From Sepiola atlantica (Eukaryota; Mollusca; Cephalopoda; Sepiida; Sepiolidae): a stretch of 64,000 nucleotides of DNA. The notes under the pieces were generated by a model that did not search any database, had not been told where the DNA came from, and saw only the letters and a program-made list of their open reading frames with translations. A program made the translations under genes and the position numbers. Location: positions 35,413,801 to 35,477,800 of the forward strand of contig OY744519.1 of the NCBI GenBank assembly GCA_963556195.1. Reading direction: 5' to 3'. Below, piece after piece: positions 36,773 to 49,824 of the stretch (its first letter is position 1; each line of letters begins with the position of its first letter).

Positions 36773-37424
36773 AATGAATAAGTGCGAAGGATATTTCAGT
36801 GAACAATATTTATATCAAAACACCGTATCCATGCCTTCTTAAATTATACAATAAAATAATTTTCACATACGGAATATATACTCACTAGTAACCTTACTGA
36901 ACACTCATCAAGGCTTTAAATCATTTTCATATTTATTTATTTATTAAACATTGTCTAATAAATTCATATTCAGTACGATGCACTTATAATGTAATTCCGA
37001 TATTTTATCATATATATGAACAGGGTTTTTTTAATATAATAATAGCATTACTATTATATGTAGTAATATTGTTTACAGCGATTTAATGCACTTAGTTTAA
37101 AATTAAAAATGACAACTTCCGTTTCATATATTTTTTTCGGTTACGTTTTCGGGCGCGTATATTAACACATAGCATACACCTATATTACTTTGGAATACTT
37201 AATTGTCACAAATAAAGGTTTAATTAAACGCAATAACAAAGGTTTTTAAATAATTAATTACATACGTTTATTATTTTTAAAACTAAATTTGTTGTTTTTG
37301 CGGTTGCTGTTCCTGTTTACTTGGCAGTATTTAACGTGAGGAAAATTCAGCTCCCTCAAAAGCGGCACTCTTTATTAAAACAAAATTTTAAATGGCCTTG
37401 GTCTAGAAAGATTTCTCCTTCATT
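36771..37424. other. unassigned AT-rich DNA
   Basis: No supported feature. Confidence 0.4.
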
Positions 37425-37500
37425 GACTGAGGACCGAAAAACTAAGTGCAGCATCAGATACTACATTTTGTTCCTAGCCAAAAGACCAATAGAGTCAACA
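37425..37500 (-). repeat. U2 snRNA 5'-end fragment (pseudogene-like)
   Basis: On the minus strand it reads GGTCTTTTGGCTAGGAACAA then ATGTAGTATCTG. This matches the U2 5' domain GGCCTTTTGGCTAAGATCAA and GTGTAGTATCTG, including the branch-point-recognition segment. The match stops after about 45 nt, so this is a fragment or the head of a decayed SINE. A (TGC)n/(TGA)n run follows at 37507-37563. Confidence 0.65.
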
Positions 37501-37923
37501 TGTTGGTAGTGATGCTGCTGCTGCTGCTGCTGATGATGATGATGATGATAATGATGATGATGATTACATTTGTCATGAAAAAGGAAACAAAATTTCATCT
37601 CTATCAATTAAAAGAAAATATTTTCTTAATGTTCATTAAGTATTTTTATTCTGACAAAAAATAACATTACTCGGTTTTGAATATCGGAAATATATACATT
37701 AACTTTTTTGATGTTTTTTTCTAAGAAATAAGATTTGACTCTGTTCATGCACAGTAAATTTCCTCAACATTGGAATATATAAAATAACACTACAACAGTC
37801 GTCATTCTGCTGTTTTCCCCCAAATTACGAAAGTGTAAATTGACAATTATTTCTTTGTTTTGTGTAATGAAGTCTACGACAAGAGTAATTGGTGCCAGGA
37901 GGGCGAGTAGTTTTTTTTCTGAT

Positions 37924-37926
<3 letters not shown>

Positions 37927-37962
<36 letters not shown>

Positions 37963-37990
37963 TATATACATATTTATATAAATATATATA
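37927..37990. repeat. (TA)n-rich microsatellite
   Basis: TA tract with AAA interruptions, directly upstream of PLE 3' repeat copy 2. Confidence 0.9.
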
Positions 37991-38017
37991 CAGGGCAAAA
38001 CTCTGAAGAAGCGTACC

Positions 38018-38458
38018 TCTTATTGGACTTTTTACCCTTTGGATTTTCTATTTTCGCCGCACCTGAAGTTGTGGCTTCTTGGAATTTAACTTTGAATCCT
38101 CTCTCATAACATCTCGTGCCTTTAACGACCTACCTATCTACATCGCATTCTCTCCGCTGGACTTTTCGACACCGGACTTTTTAGCAATCGGACATTTGCT
38201 TGCATTCGGGCAGAGTTTTGCCCTGTGTTTCTTTCCCTACAACTTTTATTTTATTTTTTCAAATTTTAAATCTTGGCCTTTGCCAACTTATCTATCCCAG
38301 CGACTTCCTCTGATGATAAAATGTTGATCTTTGAAAAGCCTGGCTTAAGGAAAATTTAACTTGAATAAATTGCCTTTTTGCGGAATATACCTTGCTCTGA
38401 GCAATTGAATTGAATTTTGATTTGGCTTTTGCTTCTCTAATACCTTTTCATTCTTCTT
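38018..38458 (+). mobile_element. PLE 3' terminal repeat, copy 2 (solo)
   Basis: Nearly identical to 26198-26641 but without the coding part. (TA)n lies on both sides. It is a solo 3' end: either a strongly 5'-truncated insertion or a processed product. It contains an intact-core hammerhead motif. Confidence 0.85.
38305..38352 (+). ncRNA. hammerhead ribozyme motif, core intact
   Basis: Stem I TTCCT (38305-38309) pairs with AGGAA (38348-38352). The core CTGATGA is at 38310-38316. Stem II AAAAT/ATCTT (one A-C mismatch) has loop GTTG and is flanked by a T on each side. GAAA is at 38333-38336. Stem III AAGCC/GGCTT has a one-base loop, so it is effectively self-complementary between molecules. 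U16.1 is T38346 and cleavage is predicted after A38347. The homologous motif at 50608-50656 keeps the same pairing. Confidence 0.6.
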
Positions 38459-39590
<1,132 letters not shown>

Positions 39591-39654
39591 AAATTAGGGT
39601 TTTTGCACGTCTTGCAGGGAGGTGCCGACGTCTTCTTCCATACCGCGTTTGATA

Positions 39655-39765
39655 TTACGAAAATGGTCACCCATCTGGTACTGACCAAGCTCAACGTCGC
39701 TTAACTTCGGTGATCTAACAAGAACCGGTGTGTCAACATGATTATGCTGTATAACCCGGATCTAC
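39655..39765 (-). repeat. 5S rRNA-like sequence (SINE head)
   Basis: On minus it reads TGACACACCGGTTCTTGTTA, then GATCACCGAAGTTAAGCGAC and TTGGTCAGTACCAGATGGGT, parallel to the 5S-derived SINEs at 20.6 and 46.4 kb. It loses similarity after GACCATTTTCG. The adjacent 39400-39650 stretch is GC-richer and may be an alternative SINE tail. Confidence 0.75.
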
Positions 39766-39880
39766 AATATATATATATGTGATTTTATGAAGGCTTACCA
39801 AAGCATTCCTTTCAGGACACCAATGATCACCATTAAAGATATTTTTTCTTACAAATATTATTTATTCAAATTAAATGTTT

Positions 39881-39937
39881 TTTCCTACACGTGTTTCACT
39901 ACCAAGCAGTTACTTGCTTGGCAGATCATCAGGGAAA
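39881..39937 (-). ncRNA. hammerhead ribozyme motif, core intact, long stem II
   Basis: Read on minus. Stem I TTTCC (39937-39933) pairs with GGAAA (39885-39881). The core CTGATGA is at 39932-39926. Stem II is CTGCCAAGCA/TGCTTGGTAG with loop AGTAAC (10 bp with one G-U, U on each flank). GAAA is at 39897-39894. Stem III is the perfect palindrome ACACGTGT (39894-39887). H17 is A39886. This is the cleanest example in the window because of the long stem II. Confidence 0.7.
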
Positions 39938-39995
39938 TTAAATGTCTGGAATACTGGTTTCAACTTCCGACAATACACAATGTGGCGTTGCAATA

Positions 39996-42109
<2,114 letters not shown>

Positions 42110-42450
42110 CCAATCGGTCACCACTTATTAAGGCCCAGAAGCCACTCGAGGATAAGTGTTAAAGAGATCGATAGTTGGACGAATATCGCCACTACGAGAT
42201 GACTTGAAACAGCGAGTTCGATCTGCCGAAGATTAGTCCACAGGTATTGATTATCAAAGAGGATGGCCCAACAAGTATTTAGATGACATTACTGTAGTCT
42301 TTTTGGAGAATTCGACTCGTGGTATCTTGTTCCACAGTTGGGACATTCTAGGACAAAAAATTTGTTCATGGAAGTTTCGTTTTGTTTTCGGTAAAGAGAA
42401 AGAGAAAGGAAAGTTCTGTGTTGTGGTTGTAGTAAGACGAGTTCTAGCTA
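42110..42450 (+). repeat. dispersed repeat R2, copy 1
   Basis: Diverged match to 52190-52515 in the same orientation. Shared words: CACCACTTATTAAGGC against CACCGCTTATCAAGAC, ACTCGAGGATAAG, AGTTGGACG, TAGGAAAG/TAGGACAA and AAGTTTCGTTT. Non-coding; family unknown. Confidence 0.5.
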
Positions 42451-43065
42451 TGGATGTTTTACGGAGATACGAGGGATTTGAACTACGTCGAGCACATACA
42501 ATGTACATAAATATACAGTAAGGAGAGGCTAGCAACATATCTTTTGTGTGAAATGGGCTGAAGGGACAAGAATAGATAATTCCCTATCAGAATGCGGAGT
42601 CAATTATGTACTCTGTCAAAACCAGAGAGAGTGATCCGAGCGCACTTCCCGTAAATATGACAGCAGTACTCTATTCTCAGAGACGGATCAGGCTCAGGAG
42701 AAGATTGTGTCAGCGCTGAAGTACTTTCTTGAGTAGCAAAAGGATTCAACCATTTTACTAGTAACCGTAGCAACAGATTTGATGTAAGTCTTCAATTTCA
42801 GGTCTGCAGTAAAGCACAGCTCTAAAAGCTTTAGAAAATTTATAAACTTTTGCATACAGTTTATTATATATTAAACTTCTTTTTTGTTATGTATTACACT
42901 TCTATTGTTTTCACGGGTGATGTTACTAAAGAAGCGATTTAAGTGGTCTCTCTTCTGAGGAAGAGATTCGAATTATGTATGAGTCTCATTTTACACTTTG
43001 TAGTATTCTTTGTGTATATCCAGACCCACATATTAAATAGATCAGTTGTTAAGTTATATTACCCT
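42451..43065. other. unassigned non-coding DNA
   Basis: No supported feature. Confidence 0.4.
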
Positions 43066-43325
43066 CGCAAACTAGGAGAGTAGAAAGTGGACCTTGGGTT
43101 TACTTTCGGCAGCCTCGTATCTCTTATTTTGTCCTTTAGTCCTTATATTCCATGAGCGATGTTTCTGACAAAGGGGAAGAATTGCTGTTTTCTGTGTCGG
43201 AATATAACCATCTAACACTTAGTGTTGGCTAGTTGTTGACCTTGAAGTAGTTTTTTTTTCTTTAGCTCCTTACATGAAGTGGCTTCATGCCTTGTCTTGA
43301 GCGACTTCCATAAAAAAACAACAAT
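43066..43325 (+). repeat. dispersed repeat R1, copy 2
   Basis: Contains GAGTAGAAAGTGGACCTTGG, CATGAGCGATGTTTCTGAC, AAGGGG and AGCTCCTTACATGAAGTGGC. It gives the uninterrupted version of the sequence split by a LINE fragment at 53.4 kb. Confidence 0.7.
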
Positions 43326-43699
43326 AGCAGTAACCAAAAAAGAAGCTTAATACATAACATACTGCATACCGCCAGAAATAAAGTCCAATACTAAAACCAT
43401 ATTCTTTAGTGTGTAATGAAGAAGTCCCATCAGTAGTACATCAACGATAAAAAATCTAATGTTCAAGAACAGACAACGGTGATCGATTTTTGAGTTAAGA
43501 GCCAACTTTCCATACAATGCCTTAGCAATAGCGCCTGTGTTGAGTAATTAATTTACCAACAACCATAAGAGTCGAAATGGCGCTATTCAGGGATTGTGTT
43601 ACCAGAGCATTTTTACAGGAACTCTAAAATAATCTTTTCTTATCTCTATTTATATAAAGTTAGGTATGTGTATAGGTTTATATATTTATATGTATGAGA

Positions 43700-44090
43700 T
43701 TAACTCATAAGCTACTTAGCCTATGCTTATGAATTTTTGAACACAGTTGTTAGGCGTAATGATGAGTAATGTGATCTATATTGTGTTTAATTTAGTTTTA
43801 TGTAATAGGGGGCAAAAGAGGTTTTAAACCGCTCCTTAAAAGTTAAATATCTCCGAGTAGTGTAACGTTTTAACAAGGGGTATTGGACATGAATTAATGA
43901 ACCTTTTCTAAATTTTACTTTTTTTGGAGTACTTAAAGGATTTTAGGAGGCATACTATAAGCACGATCTCTCATTTGAACAATGAAATATTTCAGATTTG
44001 AATTACATTTGAATGATAGGCCTTATATATCAAGTAAGCTAGATCCCCTGAATTTCAATTTCTTCTCAAGACCTCGGAAACAAACTATAT
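43700..44090 (+). repeat. dispersed repeat R4, copy 3
   Basis: Diverged match to 26735-27150 and 9840-9990; see those entries. Confidence 0.5.
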
Positions 44091-44354
44091 ATGAATTTAA
44101 TACGAACCAAGATCAACAAGTTCAAAGAACACGGCAAATGTAGCCTGTATTAACACACAGAGAGAAACGATGTACGTTACAGTAAGTGAATGTAGCAAAC
44201 TAGTTCAAATCGAATATAAAATAGACATTGTTGGGTCGGTGAGATAATGCACTGGGAACTGTGCAAACCATTAAACTTTGAATATACAAACAAATAAGAC
44301 AAACGAAAACCCGAGTCATTATTTGTAGACGAAAAGCACAAGCTCTTTTGAAAC

Positions 44355-44410
44355 ATAAAACATAAACAAATATAAAACATAAACAAATATAAAACATAAA
44401 CAAATATATG
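44355..44410. repeat. 17-bp tandem repeat, three copies
   Basis: Unit AAACATAAACAAATATA repeated three times. Confidence 0.9.
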
Positions 44411-44774
44411 CCTCGGTGAAAGAAGACCGGCCATACTAGTAGTAAAACCTAACAAATAAGGAGATCACAAAGTTAAACTGAAAACAACAAAGTAAATAAA
44501 CCAGAAAGTCGAAGAGAATACGGAACATGGACACTAGAGTAATACGAATACTTTTAAGACTACTAGGAACAGTTCTTTAAACACCTCGTAAATAACTAGA
44601 AATAAACTTTAAACAAAGTGAGCATTGACAGCATACAAACTGACGCAAACAGCTTACTCATTAAGAAAAAACTGTGGAGTGTGGAAACCAATCCACATAG
44701 CTAGGTGACACCGACGAACGGCAGGAAGATTTGATAGGCTAGAAAAAAGTCACTGTGGAAGTCCCCAGATGCCT

Positions 44775-44995
44775 TCTACTCCAATAGCTTATTTCCTCGT
44801 GCTGTCGGCATCTGGCACTCCCTCCCCGCTCTCTATTTTCTTTGACTGTACCGACACGCAGAAGTTTAAAACTAATGTAAACAATCATCTCGCTGCACAG
44901 CTCCCAACTTGGGATGTCAGCCAAAATTCCCACCCTAATTCTCAGTAACAGTGGCACCCTGCCTTGTTTGGGGTGAACTATGTTAAAAGGAAAAA
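44775..44995 (+). pseudogene. non-LTR LINE 3' end (C-terminal RT tail), copy 1
   Basis: The plus frame reads AFYSNSLFPRAVGIWHSLPA, the motif found near the C terminus of many CR1/RTE/Jockey-type LINE proteins. After a frameshift comes FFDCTDTQKFKTNVNNHL. About 70 bp of 3' sequence and an A-rich end follow. Only the last ~220 bp of the element are present, a typical 5' truncation. A paralog lies at 53428-53645. Confidence 0.7.
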
Positions 44996-44999
44996 AAAA

Positions 45000-45439
45000 T
45001 AGAATACAATAAATTTTGGGAGACTCGCTGTAACTGAGACACGAAGAGAGATCACATGTTTTTACTAGTAAGATATCAGTTGTAACGACCTGTGTGAGAA
45101 CTTCAAGTTGGTCATAAATAATAATATAGTTTAATATTTGGTTTAGAAATATGTTTGTGAAAATGTAAGAGGTGTAATTTAAACAATCCAAAACAGTAAA
45201 TCGGTTTTAATGTTATTGAAAAACTAAGAATATTATATGGTAGATTTTACGTTATTATTGACCACGTGTTCGTGTATCTTTTTCCGTGCACGAGGTCGCG
45301 ATTTGTGTGTTGTATTATCGGGGATGACACATGCGTGTCTAGGAAGAAAGAAAAAATAAATAAAAGTAAGTGTCAATCTAGTGTTAAAAATTGTTATTTA
45401 CGTACGAAGGAAGACGAAAGTTAAGCAAGTATTAATTAA
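45000..45439. other. unassigned non-coding DNA
   Basis: No supported feature. Confidence 0.35.
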
Positions 45440-45640
45440 GGAGCGTAGAAAGTGGACGTTGCGTTTATGTTCTGCCGCATCGTAACTTTCCCTTCCCTTA
45501 TCTTGTCCTTTGGTCCTCACATTCCATGAGCGATGTTTCTGACCAAGGGGATAATCGTTATCTAATCTTTGTACTTGAAGTACTATTTTTAGCTCCTTAC
45601 ATAAAGTGGCTTCGTGCCTTGTCTGGAGCGATTAACATTT
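45440..45640 (+). repeat. dispersed repeat R1, copy 3
   Basis: Same family as 43066-43325: GTAGAAAGTGGACGTTG, CATGAGCGATGTTTCTGACC, AGCTCCTTACATAAAGTGGC, GCCTTGTCTGGAGCGA. Confidence 0.7.
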
Positions 45641-46129
45641 AAACATAGAGAGAGTGGTGATGTGTAATAGCATGTATATTGAATAATATTTCACCCAGTG
45701 TAGACTGATACTTCAGCTAGTATTATATAAAATGGTATTATTAATAATTCGGTTGCAACAAGCTTTACCCGAGAAAAGAACATGTCAATTACTACTTGAC
45801 GAGAAATATTCAATTTTCTCGGCATTTTTCTCTTCTTTTTACGATGAGCAATTAAAATGTCTAAATGGATCAATAGAGACCCTACAAAAGCATTACGCTA
45901 TAATTATTTTTCCTTGATTAGATTTAAAATTTGAAATTTCTGGATTCCCTTAATTTCAAATCTCGTTCAGGTTTATTGCAATAATACAAACCGAAATGTG
46001 GAGAAGGTGGGAATCCTGTTATATTTCGAACCAGAATGGAAATAACTTTCATTTGTTTTTACTAGAAAATTGATGTTTCTGAATTTTGGAGACGAGGATT
46101 GATAATTTGTATTATTTTGATTTCAACAA

Positions 46130-46260
46130 AAATCTGTGGCGTAACGGATAAAGTACCAAGTGAAATTCAGTTCTAAGTGACACTCTTCTGGAGGTTGAAG
46201 GTTCAATCCTCAATGCAGGCGATATCAACCCGGTCATGGCTGATGGAACGATATCATGCT
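46130..46260 (+). repeat. possible tRNA-derived SINE head
   Basis: Contains TGGCGTAACGG, like a polymerase III A box, and about 65 bp later GAAGGTTCAATCC, like a B box. The A-B distance is longer than in a standard tRNA and no full cloverleaf forms by eye. It is at best a decayed tRNA-derived SINE. Confidence 0.35.
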
Positions 46261-46426
46261 ACCCCTGTAGATTAAATAAATGGTTCAGTTCGAAATTGCG
46301 TACAGATTCCCGAGTTCGACAGAAATATTCACGAGTTCGACAAGAGAAGGTCGCAGGTTACATCTGCCAAAACCTTGTGAGAATAACATTCAAGATGAGA
46401 ACTGTAGTTCAAGTAAAACAAACACA

Positions 46427-46724
46427 TTGATGGACTCTCTCCCGTCGATTTCGACGTATGAGTGCCCCACCAGGGGCGTCCCGCGCGTGAATTTGTAATT
46501 GCAAGGGTTGCGCAATCTCTAACAACCGCTCTCCTGAGTCGGCATTGCTTGATTCCAATGGCAAGTAGTAGTATAATAGGACTGGAAATAATGCCGAGAT
46601 AAGCAGAGAGCACATACAGCACCTGGTATTCCCAAATGGTAACCCATTTAGTACTGGCCAGACTCAACGCCGCTTAACTTCGGTTATTTAACGGGAACCG
46701 GTGTGTCAACGTGATTGTGCCGTA
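46427..46724 (-). mobile_element. 5S rRNA-derived SINE, full length, copy 2
   Basis: On minus it starts TACGGCACAATCACGTTGAC and continues through GTTAAATAACCGAAGTTAAG, CTGGCCAGTACTAAATGGGT and AATACCAGGTGCTGTATGTG. A body colinear with 20755-20930 follows (ATCAAGCAATGCCGACTCAG; AGAGATTGCGCAACCCTTGC). A 13-bp target duplication TAAAACAAACACA lies at 46414-46426 and 46725-46737. It is inserted next to the tRNA-like stretch. Confidence 0.9.
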
Positions 46725-46977
46725 TAAAACAAACACAACAAAATAGAAAATTGCTAATAAAACAGGAAGAGAAACCTCGAAATTTAATAGCAATTTCATA
46801 TTATACTAGCGCACACCTTCCGTCAAAAATGACTTTGAAATATTTTGCTTCGCCAGTGTTCGCACTAGCAGTCATAGAAAATAACGTGTTAAAAAGTAAA
46901 GTTAAATAAAGGATGAAAATATAAAATGTCTCAAACTGGAAAGTGCACAAAAAAAGGAAAAGAACGGATTTTATATG

Positions 46978-47020
46978 AATACTAGCAGGGCTACCCGACG
47001 TTGCTCGGGGTGATAAAAAT
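46978..47020. repeat. short dispersed motif CTAGCAGGGCTACCCGACG
   Basis: The word CTAGCAGGGCTACCCGACGT + TGCTCGGGGTGATAAAAAT contains an imperfect CCCG...CGGG hairpin. A weaker relative (TACTAGCTGAATACCCGTC) is at about 15038. The family is not identified. Confidence 0.35.
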
Positions 47021-47263
47021 ATAAAATAGAAGAAAAATCGCGTGTGTAACATCTTTATATTCAAATTCTATTTCTCTCCCTCTCTCTATAGCCGCCTCTT
47101 TATCTTTCTACTTTTCTCTTCCCTGGTCGCCCCATTTGACCGCTACTTTCTCATTTTGCCTTTTGCGAAAGCTGTTTCTTCCCCACCATTTCATCCTACG
47201 TTTCCCAGGGCTAAAGTATGACATATTTCTATAAAAAGTACCACCGCTGTCTGCGCCTTCTAC

Positions 47264-47356
47264 ATGTCTCCGCCCCGGTGTGCATACTATATAGGTACTT
47301 ATCTCCGCCCGGTGCGCATACTATATACGTACCTATCGCCGCCCCGGTGTACATTG
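47264..47356. repeat. about 38-bp tandem repeat, 2.5 copies
   Basis: CTCCGCCCCGGTGTGCATAC + TATATAGGTACTTAT recurs with small changes. It is GC-rich against the AT-rich surroundings and directly abuts (TA)n. Confidence 0.85.

Positions 47357-47437
<81 letters not shown>
47356..47437. repeat. (TA)n microsatellite
   Basis: About 40 TA units. Confidence 0.95.
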
Positions 47438-47440
<3 letters not shown>

Positions 47441-47950
47441 CGAAATTTTATACAATAACTGTTGCTTGTAAAGCAGAACCGCTTCCAACAAAGCGTTCAT
47501 CAGATGATGACCTTGGTTTCAGGCATGGGTTCGAGGCGGAATCATCATTACCATTAACCCAGAGCGCCCCAGCAGTATCTCATGATGCTACCAGACTTTG
47601 TTGAATTGTCTTAACTTTGTGGGAATGGCATATCCACGCTGATACAGATAGAGCCTTGTCTTAAATTTTCTTTATGTATTTCATATTGTCTGATGGAGAG
47701 ACACCAAGATTATTTAAAAAAACGCGAAGGTTAAGTTGGAAATAAAACCACAGCATCCGACTTCGATAAGAAAATACAATCGTTTTCCAGCCATTTCTGA
47801 CACTTTGTTCTCGTAGATCACCATATCTTTCCAAGTTGCGCAGTCAAAATTCTCCTCAAATGGGACCGGTAATTCAATTACGACAGCTTTTTTTTCTAAT
47901 AAACGGTCAGAATGACCATATTCGGACCCCGATCTGTTAACGTCATTACA
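47438..47950. other. unassigned non-coding DNA
   Basis: No supported feature. Confidence 0.4.

Positions 47951-48004
<54 letters not shown>
47951..48004. repeat. (TA)n microsatellite
   Basis: TA tract at the 3' end of the minus-strand Penelope-like element. Confidence 0.95.
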
Positions 48005-48009
<5 letters not shown>

Positions 48010-48061
48010 AATATATGGGAAAAGAAAAAGGAAAACACAAAAAGGATGTATTTTTATGTGT

Positions 48062-48104
48062 TCATCAACGTTTCGTCTTCATTTGTAAGACTTCTTCAGG
48101 ATGA
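48062..48104 (-). ncRNA. hammerhead-like motif with one extra A
   Basis: Read on minus. Stem I TCATC/GATGA is a perfect 5-bp stem. The core is CTGAAGA, then one extra A. Stem II is GTCTT/AAGAC with a 7-nt loop. GAAA follows, with a 2-bp stem III AC/GT (no loop) and T at the cleavage position. Apart from the extra A before stem II the consensus is fulfilled. The palindrome at 27455-27602 has the same GAAACGTT arrangement. Confidence 0.5.
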
Positions 48105-48431
48105 TAATATTAAGAAAAATGTCATGCAAGTACGTGAACATATTTGGTTGACATGATGGGTTGATGGGAAGACGTTGTAGCCACTACTGGAAGCAGTAGG
48201 ACCAACGTCCAGGCTTGGTGATGTCAGTCGCGTGGAGTGAAATGAATGTTGATGGTTCTGAGTAAAAAAAGTGGAAAGGTTGGTATGAGCAGGGATAATG
48301 TGGATGGTTGTAAGTGAAAAAGTGGAGGGGTGGGGTGAGCGGGAATAATGTGGATTGCAGTGAGTGAAGAAGTAGAGAGGTGGGGAAAGAGGAGGGGGAA
48401 TGTTTGACCAGGTGGCTTCTTCAAGATGAGT

Positions 48432-48781
48432 ATTGATTTACTCCTCTCCAGGAGTTAGGCACAAGGCCAGTTTTTTTTATCTTACTCCCACAAGTAAGAT
48501 GTGACCCAAGGTCGGGTCGGGAAAGTGGGGTTTAAAAATTGCCTGGGCAGCCCCGTCGGCATTCCCCGGTAGGGGCGCTTCAGGCAGTAAGCAATAAAGT
48601 TACTCCTTCCCAAAGAGGGGAGACGAAGCCTAGGAGGGTGGACCTCCCAGAACTGCACAGGACAAACCCATTGACCGGCGTTAATCAAGACCCGAAGGCC
48701 AAGACAACACCAGTATGGGGTGCAGTATCCATCGGAACAGATACTACACTTTGATCTTAGCTAAACGGCCAAGAATTTTTT
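48432..48781 (-). mobile_element. U2 snRNA-headed SINE, full length
   Basis: On minus the element starts AAAAATTCTTGGCCGTTTAG and continues CTAAGATCAAAGTGTAGTAT then CTGTTC. This aligns without gaps to about the first 50 nt of U2 snRNA. A GC-rich body of about 250 bp follows, ending ACTCCTGGAGAGGAGTAAAT. A 9-bp target duplication AAGATGAGT lies at 48423-48431 and 48782-48790. There is no poly-A tail. A 5'-truncated relative is at 52750-53195, and head fragments are at 4.3, 4.55 and 37.45 kb. The family name is unknown to me. Confidence 0.85.
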
Positions 48782-49229
48782 AAGATGAGTAGGTTGGAAG
48801 GTTTCGGTTCGTGGTGAATGAAGATGTGTGTGTGTGGGGGTGTATGCAGAGAAGTGGAAGGTGGGAAAAAAGAGGAGGGGGAGGTCCTGTGATTTTGGTG
48901 GGTGGGTAACGTCACGAGAACATTTAAAAAAAATGCGGTGGTTTAAGAGTGGGAGGTATGGGTGGGTTAGGGTGCGAGAGAAGTGGTTGAAAGGGTGAAA
49001 TGGGTGAGGGGAGAGGGAAGATTTGTTGTGATTAGGTATGAAATATTTGAAACATTTTGAAAAGTAGGAATGTTTGACCGGCTTGCTATGTTAAGAATGT
49101 GAGGGAAGAGTAAGTTAGAAAGTTCGGCGTGGTGAATGAAGATGTGTGTGTGAGGGGGCTGTGTGTGGGTGTGTATGGGGAGATATGTGGGTGAGTATAA
49201 TTTAGATCTGAGAGAATAATGGATGTTAT

Positions 49230-49575
49230 CCATGATCCGGGATGAGTTTTTGTTCGGTAAGGATGATTTTGCCTATTAAGAGCGATAGGTTATAGAAGCC
49301 ATTTCGTTGTTTGATGGTGTTGGAGGCAGTGATTAGTGCAGTTTCCAGTAGTCTTCGCCGAGCTTTGTTGTGGATGTATTTGGTTATGTTGGCTTGTTAA
49401 AATATGAAGACATGACCGTGCTCTAGTGCATGGGAGAAAAGTGCACTGAACGAGTTATTGTTTTTATGTCCCTTTTGTGTTCACTCAATCTTTTTTTCAA
49501 TTCACGTAAATTTGATGGCAATTGTTGCATGGGACAGTGAATAAGCCGGCAGGATGTGGCTTATTTTTGGAAGTG
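49230..49575 (-). pseudogene. Penelope-like GIY-YIG domain remnant
   Basis: Pieced across minus frames: GLFTVPCNNCHQIYV (GIY-YIG core region with a CxxC), then LRELKKRLSEHKRDIK (conserved Arg and the EHK motif), then NSFSALFSHALEHGHVF, NKARRRLLETALI (conserved Glu) and RNGFYNLS. At least two frameshifts and one stop interrupt it. The CNNCHQIYV and SEHKRDI signature resembles a GIY-YIG lineage different from that at 20-24 kb and 54-58 kb. Confidence 0.7.
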
Positions 49576-49738
49576 TCTTGATGTGTTTAATGTTTGTTTT
49601 ATAGATTGTGATGTGGTTGGAATACCTAGTTTGTTAAGCGTGTTGCATATGGATGTGTTATTGGAATGCGTGGGTAAGAGAAGGTGGCTGTCTATGAGAG
49701 AGGTGTTTGGAGTTTGATTTTTTTGTGTCTTGTTTATG

Positions 49739-49763
49739 GATATATATATATATATATATATAA

Positions 49764-49821
<58 letters not shown>
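49739..49821. repeat. (TA)n microsatellite
   Basis: TA tract truncating the minus-strand PLE; followed by TTGTGTGTGCATTTAGGCAG as after 28933. Confidence 0.95.

Positions 49822-49824
<3 letters not shown>

Larger units (their letters stand above)
48005..49738 (-). mobile_element. Penelope-like element, 5'-truncated, minus strand
   Basis: Order on minus: GIY-YIG domain remnants (49575-49230), a pyrimidine-rich 3' region (49229-48240) interrupted by a U2-headed SINE (48432-48781), a hammerhead motif (48104-48062), then (TA)n. The 5' side is cut off at the (TA)n at 49739. The layout parallels the plus-strand element at 23.8-26.6 kb although sequence similarity is low. Confidence 0.65.

Noticed and set aside
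44739..45191. A 150-codon minus ORF
   Set aside because: Antisense to the LINE 3' end at 44775-44995, where the plus strand shows the known SLFPRAVGIWHSLPA motif.
48432..48781. A functional U2 snRNA gene
   Set aside because: Only the first ~50 nt match U2; the Sm site and 3' stem-loops are absent, and target duplications show it is a retrotransposed SINE.
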